Below are positions 25,701 through 37,618 of a stretch of 64,000 nucleotides of DNA, one piece after another. The stretch spans positions 46,604,402 through 46,668,401 of the forward strand of contig OX246742.1 in assembly GCA_945910005.1 (NCBI GenBank), written 5' to 3'. The notes below the pieces were generated by a model. The model was not told where the DNA came from, did no database searches, and was given only the letters and a program-made list of their open reading frames with translations. Both the position numbers and the translations under genes were made by a program. The DNA is from Isoperla grammatica. Lineage: Eukaryota; Arthropoda; Insecta; Plecoptera; Perlodidae. How positions within the stretch are numbered: position 1 is the first letter of the stretch; each line of letters opens with the position of its first letter.

Positions 25701-27681
25701 AGAACGCACGTCCCTGGATGCCGTACGCCTACCACCCACGTTACTAGATGCCGTACGCCTAGAACCCACGTCCTTTGATGCCTTTCGTCTAGAACTTACG
25801 TTACTAAATGCCGTACGCCTAGAACGCACGTCCCTAGATGCCGTACGCCTACAACCCACGTCCCTAGATGCCGTACGCATAGAACCCACGTCCCTAGATA
25901 CCGTACGCCTAGAACCCACGTCCCTTAATGCCGTACGCCTATAACCCACGACCCTTGATGCAGTACGCCTAGAACCCACGTCCCTAGATACCGTACGCCT
26001 AGAACCCACGTCCCTTAATGCCGTACGCCTATAACCCACGACCCTAGATGCCGTACGCATAGAACCCACGTCCCTAGATACCGTACGCCTAGAACCCACG
26101 TCCCTTAATGCCGTACGCCTAGAACCCACGTCCCTAGATACCGTACGCCTAGAACCCACGTCCCTTAATGCCGTACGCCTATAACCCACGACCCTAGATG
26201 CCGTACGCATAGAACCCACGTCCCTAGATACCGTACGCCTAGAACCCACGTCCCTTAATGCCGTACGCGTAGAACCCACGTCCCTAGATGCCGTACGCCT
26301 AGAACCTACGTCCCTAGATTCCGTACGCCTAGAACCCACGTCCCTATAGATGCCGTACGCCTAGAACCCACGTCCCTAGATGCCGTACGCCTAGAATCCT
26401 CGTCCCTAGATGCCGTACGCCTAGAACTTACGTAACTAGATGCCGTACGCCTACAACCCACGTCCCTAGATGCCGTACGCCTAGAACCCACGTCCCTAGA
26501 TGCCGTACGCCTAGAACCTACGTCCCTAGATGCCGTACGCCTACAACCTACGTCCCTAGATGCCGTTCGCCTACAACCCACGTCCCTAGATGCCGTACGC
26601 CTAGAGCCCACGTCCCTAGATGCCGTACGCCTAGAACCCACGTCCCTAGATGCCGTACGCCTAGAACCCACGTCCCTAGATGCCGTACGCCTAGAACCCA
26701 CGTCCCTAGATACCGTACGCCTAGAACCCACGTCCCTAGATGCCGTACGCCTAGAACCCACGTCCCTAGATGCCGTACGCCTAGAACCCACGTCCCTAGA
26801 TACCGTACGCCTAGAACCCACGTCCCTTAATGCCGTACGCCTAGAACCTACGTCCCTAGACTCCGTACGCCTAGAACCTACGTCCCTAGACTCCGTACGC
26901 CTAGAACCCACGTCCCTAGATGCCGTACGCCTAGAACCCACGTCCCTAGATGCAGTACGCCTAGAACCCACGTCCCTAGATGCCGTACGCCTAGAACCCA
27001 CGTCCCTAGATTCCGTACGCCTAGAACCCACGTCGCTAGATGCCGTACGCCTAGAACCCACGTCCCTAGATGCCGTACGCCTAGAACCCACGTCCCTAGA
27101 TGCCGTACGCCTACAACCCACGTCCCTAGATGCCGTACGCCTACAACCCACGTCCCTAGATGCCGTACGCCTAGAACCCACGTCCCTAGATGCCGTACGC
27201 CTAGAACCCTCGTCCCTTGATGCCGTGTCCTAGAAACCACGTCCCTAGATGCCGTACGCCTAGAACCCTCGTCCCTAGATGCCGTACGCCTAGAACCCAC
27301 GTCCCTAGATGCCGTACGCCTTGAACCCACGTCCCTAGATGCCGTACGCCTAGAACCCTCGTCCCTAGATGCCGTACGCCTAGAACCCACGTCCCTAGAT
27401 GCCGTACGCCTTGAACCCACGTCCCTAGATGCCGTACGCCTTGAACCCACGTCCCTAGATGCCGTACGCCTAGAACCCTCGTCCCTTGATGCCGTGTCCT
27501 AGAAACCACGTCCCTAGATGCCGTACGCCTAGAACCCTCGTCCCTAGATGCCGTACGCCTAGAACCCACGTCCCTAGATGCCGTACGCCTAGAACCCACG
27601 TCCCTAGATGCCGTACGCCTACACCCACGTCCCTAGATGCCGTACGCCTAGAACCTACGTTACTAGATGCCGTTCGTCTAG
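22741..27681. repeat. 30-bp CpG-rich minisatellite, about 165 copies, with higher-order repeats
   Basis: The consensus is tccctagatgccgtacgcct followed by agaacccacg. The 30-bp register holds until a 2-bp insertion at 26345 and 1-bp losses near 27227, 27497 and 27622. Common variants are acaaccc, taaaccc, aacccaggtcc, ttactag and tccctagttg. Blocks of 8 units (240 bp) and 9 units (270 bp) recur, for example 23941-24120 = 24181-24360. Since 30 is a multiple of three and the unit lacks stops in four of six frames, open frames of up to 1217 codons arise; on the minus strand the unit has no ATG, so I do not treat them as coding. Each unit holds three CpGs. Confidence 0.97.
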
Positions 27682-27701
27682 ATTCACTACTCTACGGAGA
27701 T

Positions 27702-28384
27702 CAGTGGCGTAACTAGGAATTATTTCGGGGGGGTTATTAGGGAAAAGTGAGATGAGGGGACCGAAAGGGGTCTGGAGCGAAGCCCTAGCCGCCGGAGACC
27801 ATTTCGCCGGAGGCGCCATTTTTTTCACTTCTATAATTATTTCGTGTCTTTTAGACTCAAAGAATACTACTCGAACCACTACTCGTTTGTTTGTATTATA
27901 TTGAAGTTAGAGTGTTACAGTAGGCATTTATTATAGTTCTATATACGAATTGCATAGAAATTGTGTTTTTAATGTTTTATGGTTGTTCAATAATCAATAT
28001 AATCTCAACATGAAGTGAAACATTGTGGTCACGTCACATACATTTAAATTTTAATCCACAGAACGTGATATTGTAATATTAGATTAATGCAGTTTTATTT
28101 ATAGGTATACCCTCACTTTTAGTGGTTCGAGCGAAAGGTATATTAGTTGTAGATGAACACACAAATATAATTGAATTATTGAAAGAAATTTAATATCTTA
28201 TCTAAGTGAAGTGTATTGATATAATGAAAATGTTATTAGTTGCGATTGTTATACACTGAAGTGGTTTAGGGATATTACAATATAGTCATAAGTAAATGTA
28301 GTATTAGGTAATATCATTCTTGATGTAGTTTAGGGGGGGTGTTTAAACCCCCTAAACCCCCCTCCCCCCTTAGTTACGCCACTG
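27702..28384. mobile_element. hAT-type non-autonomous element with perfect 8-bp target duplication
   Basis: Termini are cagtggcgtaacta and, at the right, its complement tagttacgccactg. The 8-bp duplication acggagat flanks it at 27694-27701 and 28385-28392, and copy A of the surrounding block has a single acggagat at the empty site (21150 region). The interior repeats the gaagccctagccgccggag phrase found in 19935-20502. No transposase. Confidence 0.9.
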
Positions 28385-28567
28385 ACGGAGATTCACTTCA
28401 GCTGTCAAACTGTGAAATGTTTACAACGTGCCAGAATATAACTATGAGATGTGGCGACTGTCAAGGGGCTAGAAACTGCAAAAGCACTATTTAAAAATTT
28501 CATCGTTGAACGTAGTAAGTAGTTCTATAAATGCAACAATTTTCCAGGGGGGAGGGGGGGGGCCCCA

Positions 28568-29474
28568 CAGTGGCGACGCTAGGATGTTGCATTAGGGGAG
28601 GCGGTTCAGGGGCGAGTATGCCAGTTGGGGGTGCAAACGCTATCGCAATCTGGACGTGTAAAATACACCCCCCCTCCCCCCCCCCCGACATCGTGTACCC
28701 TTGGATTTCGGATTGTTGTACTAAACTGCTAAACTGGAAGAAAATGTGTTATTATGCTCGTTCTGGTACTCAGCATCAAACCGCAGGACGACTTGTTGCA
28801 AGTAGATGACATTGACGATTGATTTTTCAATGGATAAAATTGGATAGTATTGTCAAATCTCGAAGGAGATTGTTGCTTACGTAAGACACGGAAGGGCATG
28901 CGCTCGCAACCTGCACTTGATGCAGGATAACAAAGAATGAAGTCCCGCAAAGTTAATAGTCAACGAATAATTGAACCAACTGAAAGAGTGTCATGAAAAT
29001 GTTCGTTGCGTTCTTCGTTATGTCATCAGAACGTGGTCGGTTAGATTACTAGAATTGGGATTTTAATAAAATAATTAGTCCCTATTAGAGTATCTTTACA
29101 GTATACAGTATACACTTCAAAAGTAAATAAATAAAATATGTATCTGACAATTGAACGCGGTTTTGAATCCATATCGATTGTCTATAGTAGTAAATACTGG
29201 TTGGGGGGGCGACTGGGGGGGCGAAGGCGATGCTCGGGGGGCCGACTGCCCCCCCGCGTCGCCCCTGGTGCCCCATGCAAGCTACCCTTCAGCCCCCTCC
29301 TCTAGTAGTAAATACTGGTTTGGGGGGGCGACTGGGGGGGCGAAGGCGATGCTCGGGGGGGGGGCGACTGCCCCCCCGCGTCGCCCCTGGTGCCCCATGC
29401 AAGCTACCCTTCAGCCCCCTCCTCTAGTAGTAAATACTGGTTGGGGGGGCGACTGCCCCCCAGCGTCGCCCCTG
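28568..29474. mobile_element. Second hAT-like insertion in copy B, with its right end triplicated
   Basis: The left end cagtggcgacgctagg pairs with the right end cccagcgtcgcccctg (inverted). Flanks gggcccca and gtgcccca agree in 7 of 8 positions, fitting an old hAT 8-bp duplication, and copy A lacks the insert. The right end plus flank (gcgtcgcccctggtgcccca and the following atgcaagctaccc) also occurs at about 29256 and 29379, so the terminus was tandemly copied. No coding content was recognised. Confidence 0.6.
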
Positions 29475-29510
29475 GTGCCCCATGCAAGCTACCCTTCAGC
29501 CCCCTCCCCC
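29186..29510 (+). repeat. GC-rich tandem repeat of about 120 bp, 2.7 copies
   Basis: The word agtagtaaatactggtt begins at 29186, 29304 and 29426; each is followed by G runs, C runs and a gtcgcccctggtgcccca block. Alternating G7-9 and C7 tracts make it a candidate for unusual secondary structure. Confidence 0.85.
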
Positions 29511-29996
29511 CCCCCTCATGGTTCCAACGCTGCTGGATCTTACCTGTGAAGGCACCGAGGAATGGGATCCAGCTCGCCTGCCACTATGAATGTCTAACGC
29601 ACTCTGTCGGAAATCTGGTATCGTTCTATGTGTTTGGGGGGGGGGGGGGGGGGGGGGAGGGACTAGATAACGCCCATATGAAAAGAAAATGGCGAACTGT
29701 TCTGTAATCAAAGCTTCGAGAAACGAACTTGCAATGCTATCAAGAGCACTTTAGAAAAAACAAACAATTTAAAGAACCTAAAATAAGTAAATAATAGCCC
29801 AAAATAAGCGAATAATAGCTGTACAGTGAATTTAAAATCAAACTGTATGTAATAAAACTGTATACAAGATATAATATATAATACAATATACATATTTATA
29901 ATGTAATAATATAACATATACATAATATAATATATTAAAATATAACAGTTTGTTTCACCCTGTTGCACTTATATGGTCTCCTTATCTATTGTTCTT

Positions 29997-29997
<1 letters not shown>

Positions 29998-30044
<47 letters not shown>
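29998..30044. repeat. (TAA)n microsatellite
   Basis: Uninterrupted TAA repeat of about 47 bp. Confidence 0.95.
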
Positions 30045-30430
30045 TTTTAACGATGGGTTCGTAACGTACCGTACGTTTCGGTTTAATATCCACTAAGAAA
30101 TAAAATTATACTATCACAGTTTAACACACTGAATTAAAATGAGTACCATGGATTAAAGATCAAAGGCAGACACATGCAACAACAAAGAAGAATCAGTGTC
30201 TCCCTAATATAAGTATAAGTAGTATAGTATTTAGTTATATTATAGTATTGTATTTTATAATATTATAAGTATAGTGTTTATAATTTTATTTGGAAACCTG
30301 CCCACAATTTATGCCGCTCTCATGTGACTGTCTAGGTTTTGTGTTATTTGGAGTATTCGGGAAGGAATCAGGTAGCTACCAAGTATTGATTTTCTTACCT
30401 CTCCGCATGTTCTACGTTCCTGATATTACT

Positions 30431-33200
30431 CGATTCAGTAAATAATGCTACGTTTTCAATTGTTGCTGATTCTACAAATTGGCATAGTAACAGAATCAAT
30501 TTGGCGGGAGTTGTTGAAATCATCTAGACAAATTATAAATAGTAGCAATATAAATTAATACAATCACAAATTATTAAATAAAATATGGCATTATAACAAC
30601 CGCATAGCAACTGCAACGTAAAATGATAATGAACATTATGTATCATAATGTAGTTTTTTATTCACAATGTTACAGTTCAGTCATACAAAGAAAATAAAAG
30701 AATACATTTTTATTTGACATATAAATTAAATATGTAACTATTCTAGATAGAGTTCAAACATAGAAGGCCAATACTTTTGTCCTTTTGCATTCTTAAATAT
30801 GACATTGACAGCCTTAAAAACAAATTACAATACTAGTATTTGGTATACAGAACGTTGTACATGTAAGTAGTTAAATCTTATATTAAAAAGATATTGTATT
30901 TAAAAAACAATGCAGTTTATTTATATTACTAGATCCATGGTCACTTTTTATAAAATGTACAAATGTTATAATTTAGTACACAGATAAGGTAAGATGAAGA
31001 AAATGAAAAAAAAAAGAGGCATCCTAATTGAAACTATGCTAGATATTCTACTGGAAAAGTTACAATATTATCAGGCAGAGCTTGATCTAGTGATGAAAAG
31101 GACAAACAGCTCTCCACTACAATAGGTTGACAAGTTCTGAGTTGGTGTTGATTTAGTAGATTGTGGAATCTTACATTTGATACTCATGTTATCGACTAGC
31201 ACATGTTTTTTTTATCTATGGCCCGTTTGTAAGATCTCAAAGTTGAAGTGACTTAGTACATTGCCGTCATATTTCGCAGGTTTTTCGTCCCGTCAGTTCA
31301 GATCTCCACACTATTTAACATTAGGTTATGAATTAAGGGCGCTTTAACAGCGAATGTCATTCGCTTTCATTTGTTGGACACTTTTACACATAGGATATTG
31401 TCATTCCATCCATTCTATACTCGACTGCTTGTACGTATTTCCTCCACGACTGATTGACAATTTGTATATTTCTTATTTACTGAAGATCTCTCATCTAGTA
31501 TTTCCATACAAAAAGTTTTATTTAGGTACTTTCATCACAGCACAGACAATAATAAATAGCAATTGAGGAACTCAGCACAAACAGTGAACGTTAACGGGTA
31601 GATATAAATTAAGTTTTCTTTGCAGAGTATTATTATTTCCCATGTAGATAGGTCAAATATGGTATGACGGTCCATTACACGGAAGGAAATTTTTGCAACA
31701 TCTGATAAAGCAATGACACGGGGCCTTAGGGTGTGACTCCCGTTGGAAACTTTGGTTTAAAATGCAAATTTTAAATGAGCCTTTCGAGAGAGGAAATTTT
31801 TAAAGCAAATTATTGATCAGTTACAGTGCAAAGTTAAAGTTAAGTTACACTGCACAATTGGCAAAAACAAATCATAGTTGACAAGTTTTCCATAAACATA
31901 AATGGCACATATATCCCATAAATATTAAATACTGCACAAGTACTACTATATCAAACTGATTAAATACCTACTACGTATTGTTTTTACAATATAAATATAT
32001 AAATAAATACTTCTATTACTTACCACACAAGTTACAGAAAAGGATTACTACAACAGGCTTATAAAGTAGCCTTAGTTTAGGAGTTATTAAATAGCCCTAT
32101 GCAATAGGAATTGCTTACACAGTAAGACCTGTGACTGAAAATACATGACAATTATTCGTAATACAATAAGAAAGACGAGGTAAAATACGTAAGAGGACAA
32201 TTGATTAGGTAATATGGTATTACACATGATACGCATTGGAATCGGACAAGAGATTAGTGCGTGTACTGAGAAAAATATAAATATCTATACAGTAATAAAA
32301 CTTGTGTTCGTTAGTTAGTTTGCCATATCATGTCACATTAAGCCTGTGACCTATCTGACATGAAGACTATTTCCTTTGGATCATGTATTCAATAGTTTGC
32401 AGTTGTTATAAATAATTAAGTTAATATATACATAAATAGTCCCGGGTTTTGTCTCAAATACACAATTGTGGATATAAGCTGCAGAGACACTCAGCAGTGT
32501 CTTGCGCGTGTGATGTCTAGTCCAGTCTTGAATGAATCACGTGATTGTTACTTTCCAGCCCAGACCTCATTTCCAACTAACTAGCCACGCCAACTGGGTC
32601 TCGTCATAAATAAACAAGCTAGATTCAAAGGATGGAACATCGTGCATTAAATTAAGACAACTTTGACCTAGATGACGTCACTGTGATCGAGTCAAAACAT
32701 GTTGTTTTTGTGTACAGGTCTATTTCTTTCCACCCTATAATCTCTTGTGCCACTCTACTTCTACAGCTACATAAAATAAAATAATCTTAGTACTTAATGA
32801 CATAGAACTTAGGAAGAGTCGTAAAGACTACCCAGTTGGCCTCAGATCAAGTACACTTCGTACGGGGATGCGGAGAGCGCAGTGCGTGCACCATTTTCAC
32901 ACCGGTACAGAACAATAACCAAGTTCCGTTTCCGAATAAATTTTATATCGTTGCGTTTTCAGGTCGCACTGACAAGATTCCGAGGGGCTCGAGCAGTCGA
33001 TACAAATACGACAACTTACTTTCGACCTGCGACGATTCCAAAACGCCGTCTCTTAGCGGGTTTGATTTTTCTCACTAGTAGAGCAATACTTTATTCGTTC
33101 GGGATACCACCGCCTTCAGATTTAATTTCCAAGACATTAATCAAAGACAGGCCGAGCCTATTTAATTCGAGCCAACTCTAGTAAAAAGTAATCCGGGAAC
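30431..33200. other. AT-rich intergenic DNA, no gene seen
   Basis: Looked at on both strands without finding a convincing exon, RNA gene or repeat array. The right end (33100-33260) leads into the 3' end of the zinc finger gene transcribed towards it. Confidence 0.5.
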
Positions 33201-33209
33201 GTTTGCTAT

Positions 33210-33215
33210 TTTATT
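33210..33215 (-). promoter_or_regulatory. Poly(A) signal AATAAA of the zinc finger gene
   Basis: TTTATT on the plus strand is AATAAA on the minus strand, about 45 nt after the stop codon at 33261, which implies a very short 3' untranslated region. Confidence 0.55.
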
Positions 33216-33260
33216 TATATAAAAGTGCATCTACGTCGGCTAGACCGGCAGGAACGCCCC

Positions 33261-36200
33261 TCAGCTGCCCCCCGCCTCACCCCCGTCGCCGTGACGAACG
33301 CTCACGTGTCTCGACAGTCCCCTCTTCTCGAGGAACGCCTTGTCGCAGTGCGCGCACTCGTAGAGTCTGGTGCCTGCGTGCGAGCGCAGGTGGGCCGCGT
33401 AATTCATCTGCCGGGCAAACAGCTTCCCGCACACCGGACACGCGTAGGGCTTCTCCCCGCGGTGCGACCGCAGGTGAGACGCCAGCGTCTTCTTCTCCGC
33501 GAAGGACAGGTCGCACTCTCCGCAGGTGTACGGCCGGTACCCGGTGTGCGTCCGCGTGTGCTTTGCCAGGTGGTCCTGTCGCGCGAACCGCTTGTCGCAC
33601 ACGGCACAACGGAACGGCTTCTCGCCGGTGTGACAGCGCCGGTGTCGCGCCAGGTCGCTGTGCGACGCGAAGCGCTTGCGACAGTCGGCGCACTCGAAGC
33701 GTCTCTCCACCGTGTGCAGGCGGATGTGCGCGACGAAGCCCTGGCGGTGTTTGTAGACGGCGTCGCATATCGCGCACGTGAACTCCTTCTCCGGCTCCGT
33801 CTCGGACGTCGCGTGCTCGGCGAGGTGCGAAGCGAACTCGGCCCTGCGGTCGAAACGTCGGCCGCAGACGCCGCACGAATAACCCGGTCGCTCCGTCTTG
33901 ACGGGCGGCAACGCCGGACGGAACTTGTTCTCGCGGCCGTGATACTGCCGCACGTGCGCGATGAAACCCTGACGTATCTTGAACGAGGCGTGACATATCG
34001 CGCACGAATACGACGCGACGTCGCCCGATTTCGGTATGGTGCAATCGCCCTTGCTGTCGTGCAGCTTGATGTGCGCCACGAAGGACTCCCTGAACTTGTA
34101 CGAGCCGCCGCAGATGGAACACATGAACGGGTTCTGGTCTACGGGGGGGGCGTAGGTGCCCTCGCGACCCCCGACCCCCTCCCCGACCTCGTCTATCTCG
34201 TCCGTCATGTGCAGCCTCATGTGCGATATGAACGAGGTCTTCTTCTTGAACGACACCGCGCAGATCTCGCACGAGTAGGTCTTGGAGACCCCGTTGTGGT
34301 GGTGCTTTTTCGCGGCGTTTTCCTTGCCCACGTCGGGGAAATACTCCTCTCCTACCCCCCCCTCCATCGCCTCCATCTCTGACAGTTCGTTGTTGGCGCG
34401 GTTACCGTCTTGTATCTCGACCTTGACCTCGATGGGATGATGGCGGACGTCGTCCGAGGAAGGAGGAGAGGACCTCGCTTGACTGTCGTCAGTCGGCTCG
34501 TCAGCTTGACTGCCGTTTAGATCGTGGCCGTTGTCCGTGTTGTTACGAGCGGGCGCGTTAACGTCCTGCGTGAGAAGCACATCCAACAATGTCATACTGA
34601 ACAATGAATCGTGACTTACTACGTCAAGCTCTGTATAGGCCTACATTCTTTGCATCTAGATAAACTGTTGGATAGGTTAGCTGGTATCCTTCACTAAAGA
34701 ACGCATTTTACTACAGTGCTACATTGCGGATCACAATAAAACCCTCACAACACAAAACCACATGCATGGGGATATAAACAGGCACTTAATGAGTACCACC
34801 CAAAAATTATTTACATCCTACAGTAGGCCTACACCTAAAAATGATGTACTATTTGGAGTATACAGATGATGAAATGGCATTATATAAATATGTGTGGAAT
34901 TGCTATCAAAATTCAATAAAATGCTACCAATTGCAAAATCAACAAAATTCTGTGGCTGTGCACCCCAGACCTCCATTGCACGAAATCATGCACGTTCCAT
35001 GGAAAGAGCATTCTATACCCATAAACTGTTTTTAGGATGACCCCACTAGAACCTCATCACAAAGTGATGTACAATGGTACAATGGTATTATGGTATTACA
35101 GGAGAATCTTACAATTTAGCTTAAACTGTAAAAAACAGTTCATTATAAATTATAGCCCATTGCAAATTTGTCATTATTTACCTCCACAACACCGTATTTT
35201 CTTAGCTGCACATCAGAAGTTAAACACAGTTCCTTGAACTGAAACGCATCGTTGAGACGTAGATTGCAACTGTAACATATCTGGCTTGGCAGACCATCTC
35301 CTTCGCAAATCTGGAACAGGGGTAATTGAATGTTTTGTAGTGTCGTTTTATTATTATTTATTATTCATCTAATACAGGATATTAGTATTATTAGTATTAT
35401 ATATACCACGGGTATATGATCATAAATTAACACATACACACATACAGAGTTGAGTAGTAACTTTTTGCAAGTAACGCGTTACTTGTAACGCGGTTACTTT
35501 TTCGGTAACTTTTAGGATAACTAGTTACTTTTTCCTCGACAGTAACTTTTAACGTTGAAAGTTACTATTGATAAGGAACTTTAAAAAAAAATGAAAAGTT
35601 ACTTTTGAAACAGCCTATGGTTTTTTAAATGTACCAACAGCAAAACAGTCGTATTGCGGCTGTTTCAGGTCAAAAATCGACCCCCCCCCCCCCCCCCCCA
35701 TTCCTAGAATTCATACATAACTGTATCGTTTGGAAACCATTCCAGCAGCATATCAATATTCAATATTAAGATTCATATTTTACTAGGCCTAAGTAAAGTA
35801 GGTTAGTAAATGCTTTGTACGCCATTATACGAGACCGTACATCTGACGATGTTTCAATAAATCTTTTCAGGTAAGAAGTAGTATTTTGTAATTTTTTTAA
35901 ACTGCTTTCCCATCAAAATTTCCTAAAAGTAACTTTTAAAGTAACTTTTAAAGTAACTTTTAGTTACTTTTTCCAACAAGGAACTTTTAACGTTTAAAAG
36001 TTACTTTTAAAGGCAAGTAACTTAACTTTTTAAAAGTTCCTTTTTAAAAGTAACTTACGCAACTCTGCACACATAATGAATGGCTGAAAGGTCATCATTG
36101 CATAAGAGGAAAAAAAAAAATAATAGACAATAAGCAGGGTTAATCAAATTAACCATAGTCATTACAGGGCAGGCAGTTATTAAAACAATAACAATTTTAA

Positions 36201-36546
36201 AACATACACAGACAATGACATTACCACATTAAAACAATTGCAGCTAAACAGAATCTTGCTACATTTTAATTTTGACTGAAATGAGGAATCAGCAGAGTTC
36301 TAAAATGTTCCACTTGTCCAATTTCATAAGAGTTATACATAGATTTGACTCTGTTAAAAGTGGAGTGCTTAAAAAGCACTTGTTGTTTGTGTTACGAAAA
36401 CTTGAGACGGCATTTACCTTTAACTGGCAGACCCACATCAGTTTCGAGGCAAGCGAGAAAGAGCTGAAAATGGGCATCATTCCTTGGCTGGGCTGGATGC
36501 AGACTCTGCAACACTCCGTCGTGCCAACGTTAGGTCTGTCCATCAT
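33261..36546 (-). CDS. ZAD and ten-finger C2H2 zinc finger protein (three coding exons, 520 aa)
   Basis: Coding exons are 36546-36418, 35310-35182 and 34565-33261; both introns are phase 0 with GT-AG ends. Residues 1-86 form a zinc-finger-associated domain (ZAD): CRVC (Cys13, Cys16) and CYSC (Cys55, Cys58), with the ZAD-typical GDGLPSQIC. After an acidic, Ser-rich linker, ten C2H2 fingers run from about residue 183 to 508; several are joined by TGEKP-like linkers. The family are nuclear DNA-binding proteins in which ZAD mediates dimerisation; the target is unknown. An in-frame stop upstream supports the ATG at 36546, and a 'ctccag' directly before it suggests a 5' untranslated exon (candidate at 37619). 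The last exon is strikingly GC-rich against its AT-rich surroundings. ZAD proteins are abundant in arthropods but also occur elsewhere (vertebrate ZNF276). Orthology is not claimed. Confidence 0.88.
35445..36067. mobile_element. hAT-type MITE in the first coding intron of the zinc finger gene
   Basis: The left end cagagttgagtagtaac and right end gtaacttacgcaactctg are inverted. A perfect 8-bp duplication, cacacata, lies at 35437-35444 and 36068-36075. The interior is a series of GTTACTTTT/AAAAGTAAC words in both orientations, a design seen in widespread hAT MITEs beginning CAGAG-TGGGTAG. A C18 run sits at 35682. No coding content. Confidence 0.9.
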
Positions 36547-37618
36547 GCTGGAGATATGATAAATAATGTGTTAGACCGTACACGGCACTAGAATATAGAA
36601 GTACACAGCCAACTAGGCCTAGTCCTAGTCCTTGAGATAGGCCTACACATTTCTCACTTTCTAGATAAGAATCATAATACAATACTTTTTAATATAGCCT
36701 AGACAGAGCACATCTCCTCAGCTGTGCTGCACTTAAATCTGACATTGACGCCCTGCCAAATAACCTGAGCGGGCCAGAGAAGGAAGCACATATTTACTGG
36801 ATAGCTAGGAAGAAAAATGATTGAAAAATCAAACTTTCGGCATAAGATAAAAAAAAAAAAAGATATAATATGGGCATAGGTATTGTTTGATGTTGTTTCA
36901 TCACCTTGTGAACCGTGATACCTAGGCCTATTGAAAATATAGGTAGCCCAACCTTGTTCTAGCTGGCCTAGGCCTATGTTTGTTTGGGTTTTAATTATTT
37001 CTTGACTGACATACTCATGAGGACAAGCAGGAGGAATTCAGGCTAGGCATATTTGAAGAAATTAGGCTTACGGAGAGGGAAAGACCTATAGTGTCGTCTC
37101 ATATGATTAGTTAGCCTAATCAACCTGGGCCAAATTCGGCCCTGGGTTTGCCTGTTGTGTGAGAGAATCATAGAAACAGTATACATAGGACACTGTCAAC
37201 TAAGCCTAGGCCTAGGGCTATGGGCATACGCCTACAAGCTTGGGACTTGGCCTAGGCCACAATGCCTAGGCCTAGGCTAGGCTAGCTGTACCGAATCCAC
37301 AAATCCTCTTCCAAACTAGGCTACGGACCCCCTTAGGGACTATTTGACTTTAGAATTGGCTCAGTAACTATGATTTTATTCGGACTTAGGTCTAGATTCT
37401 TACTAGCCTAGTTTCATAGACCTAGGTTTAGGCCAACAAAATCAACTGCATAGGGCCTAGGCCTAGGAGGCTAGGGCCGTGTCTAGGCCTAATATTCCGT
37501 ACTGTACCGAACCATATGCTAGGACTAGGCCCTAGCCTACACAATATTCCAAATTTTGCACATCTAGACCTAGGTCTATAGGGGCCTATAGTAAGATAAT
37601 AATGCTTTTTACACTTAC

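Larger units (their letters stand above)
27682..30430 (+). repeat. Segmental duplication, copy B (enlarged by insertions)
   Basis: Starts at the very end of the minisatellite (ttcactactctacggagat) and aligns with 21130-22150 in order. It is almost three times longer because of hAT-type insertions (27702-28384 and 28568-29474), a GC-rich triplication of the second element's end, a poly-G run (29636-29657) and AT-rich or (TAA)n expansions (29870-30044). Confidence 0.8.

Noticed and set aside
22606..27599. Long open frames (up to 1217 codons) over the 30-bp minisatellite, encoding decapeptide repeats such as GSRRTASRDV or SLDAVRLEPT
   Set aside because: A 30-bp unit without stops in four of six frames gives such frames automatically; four frames are open at once, the minus-strand unit has no ATG, and small indels shift frames without compensation.
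22741..27681. CRISPR-like array (30-bp repeats)
   Set aside because: Repeats are head to tail with no spacers, in an intron-containing animal genome.
33203..34382. Plus-strand 385-codon and 192-codon frames and a 331-codon minus-strand frame at the zinc finger gene
   Set aside because: Shadows of the GC-rich zinc finger exon; the true frame has ten C2H2 fingers and matching splice sites.
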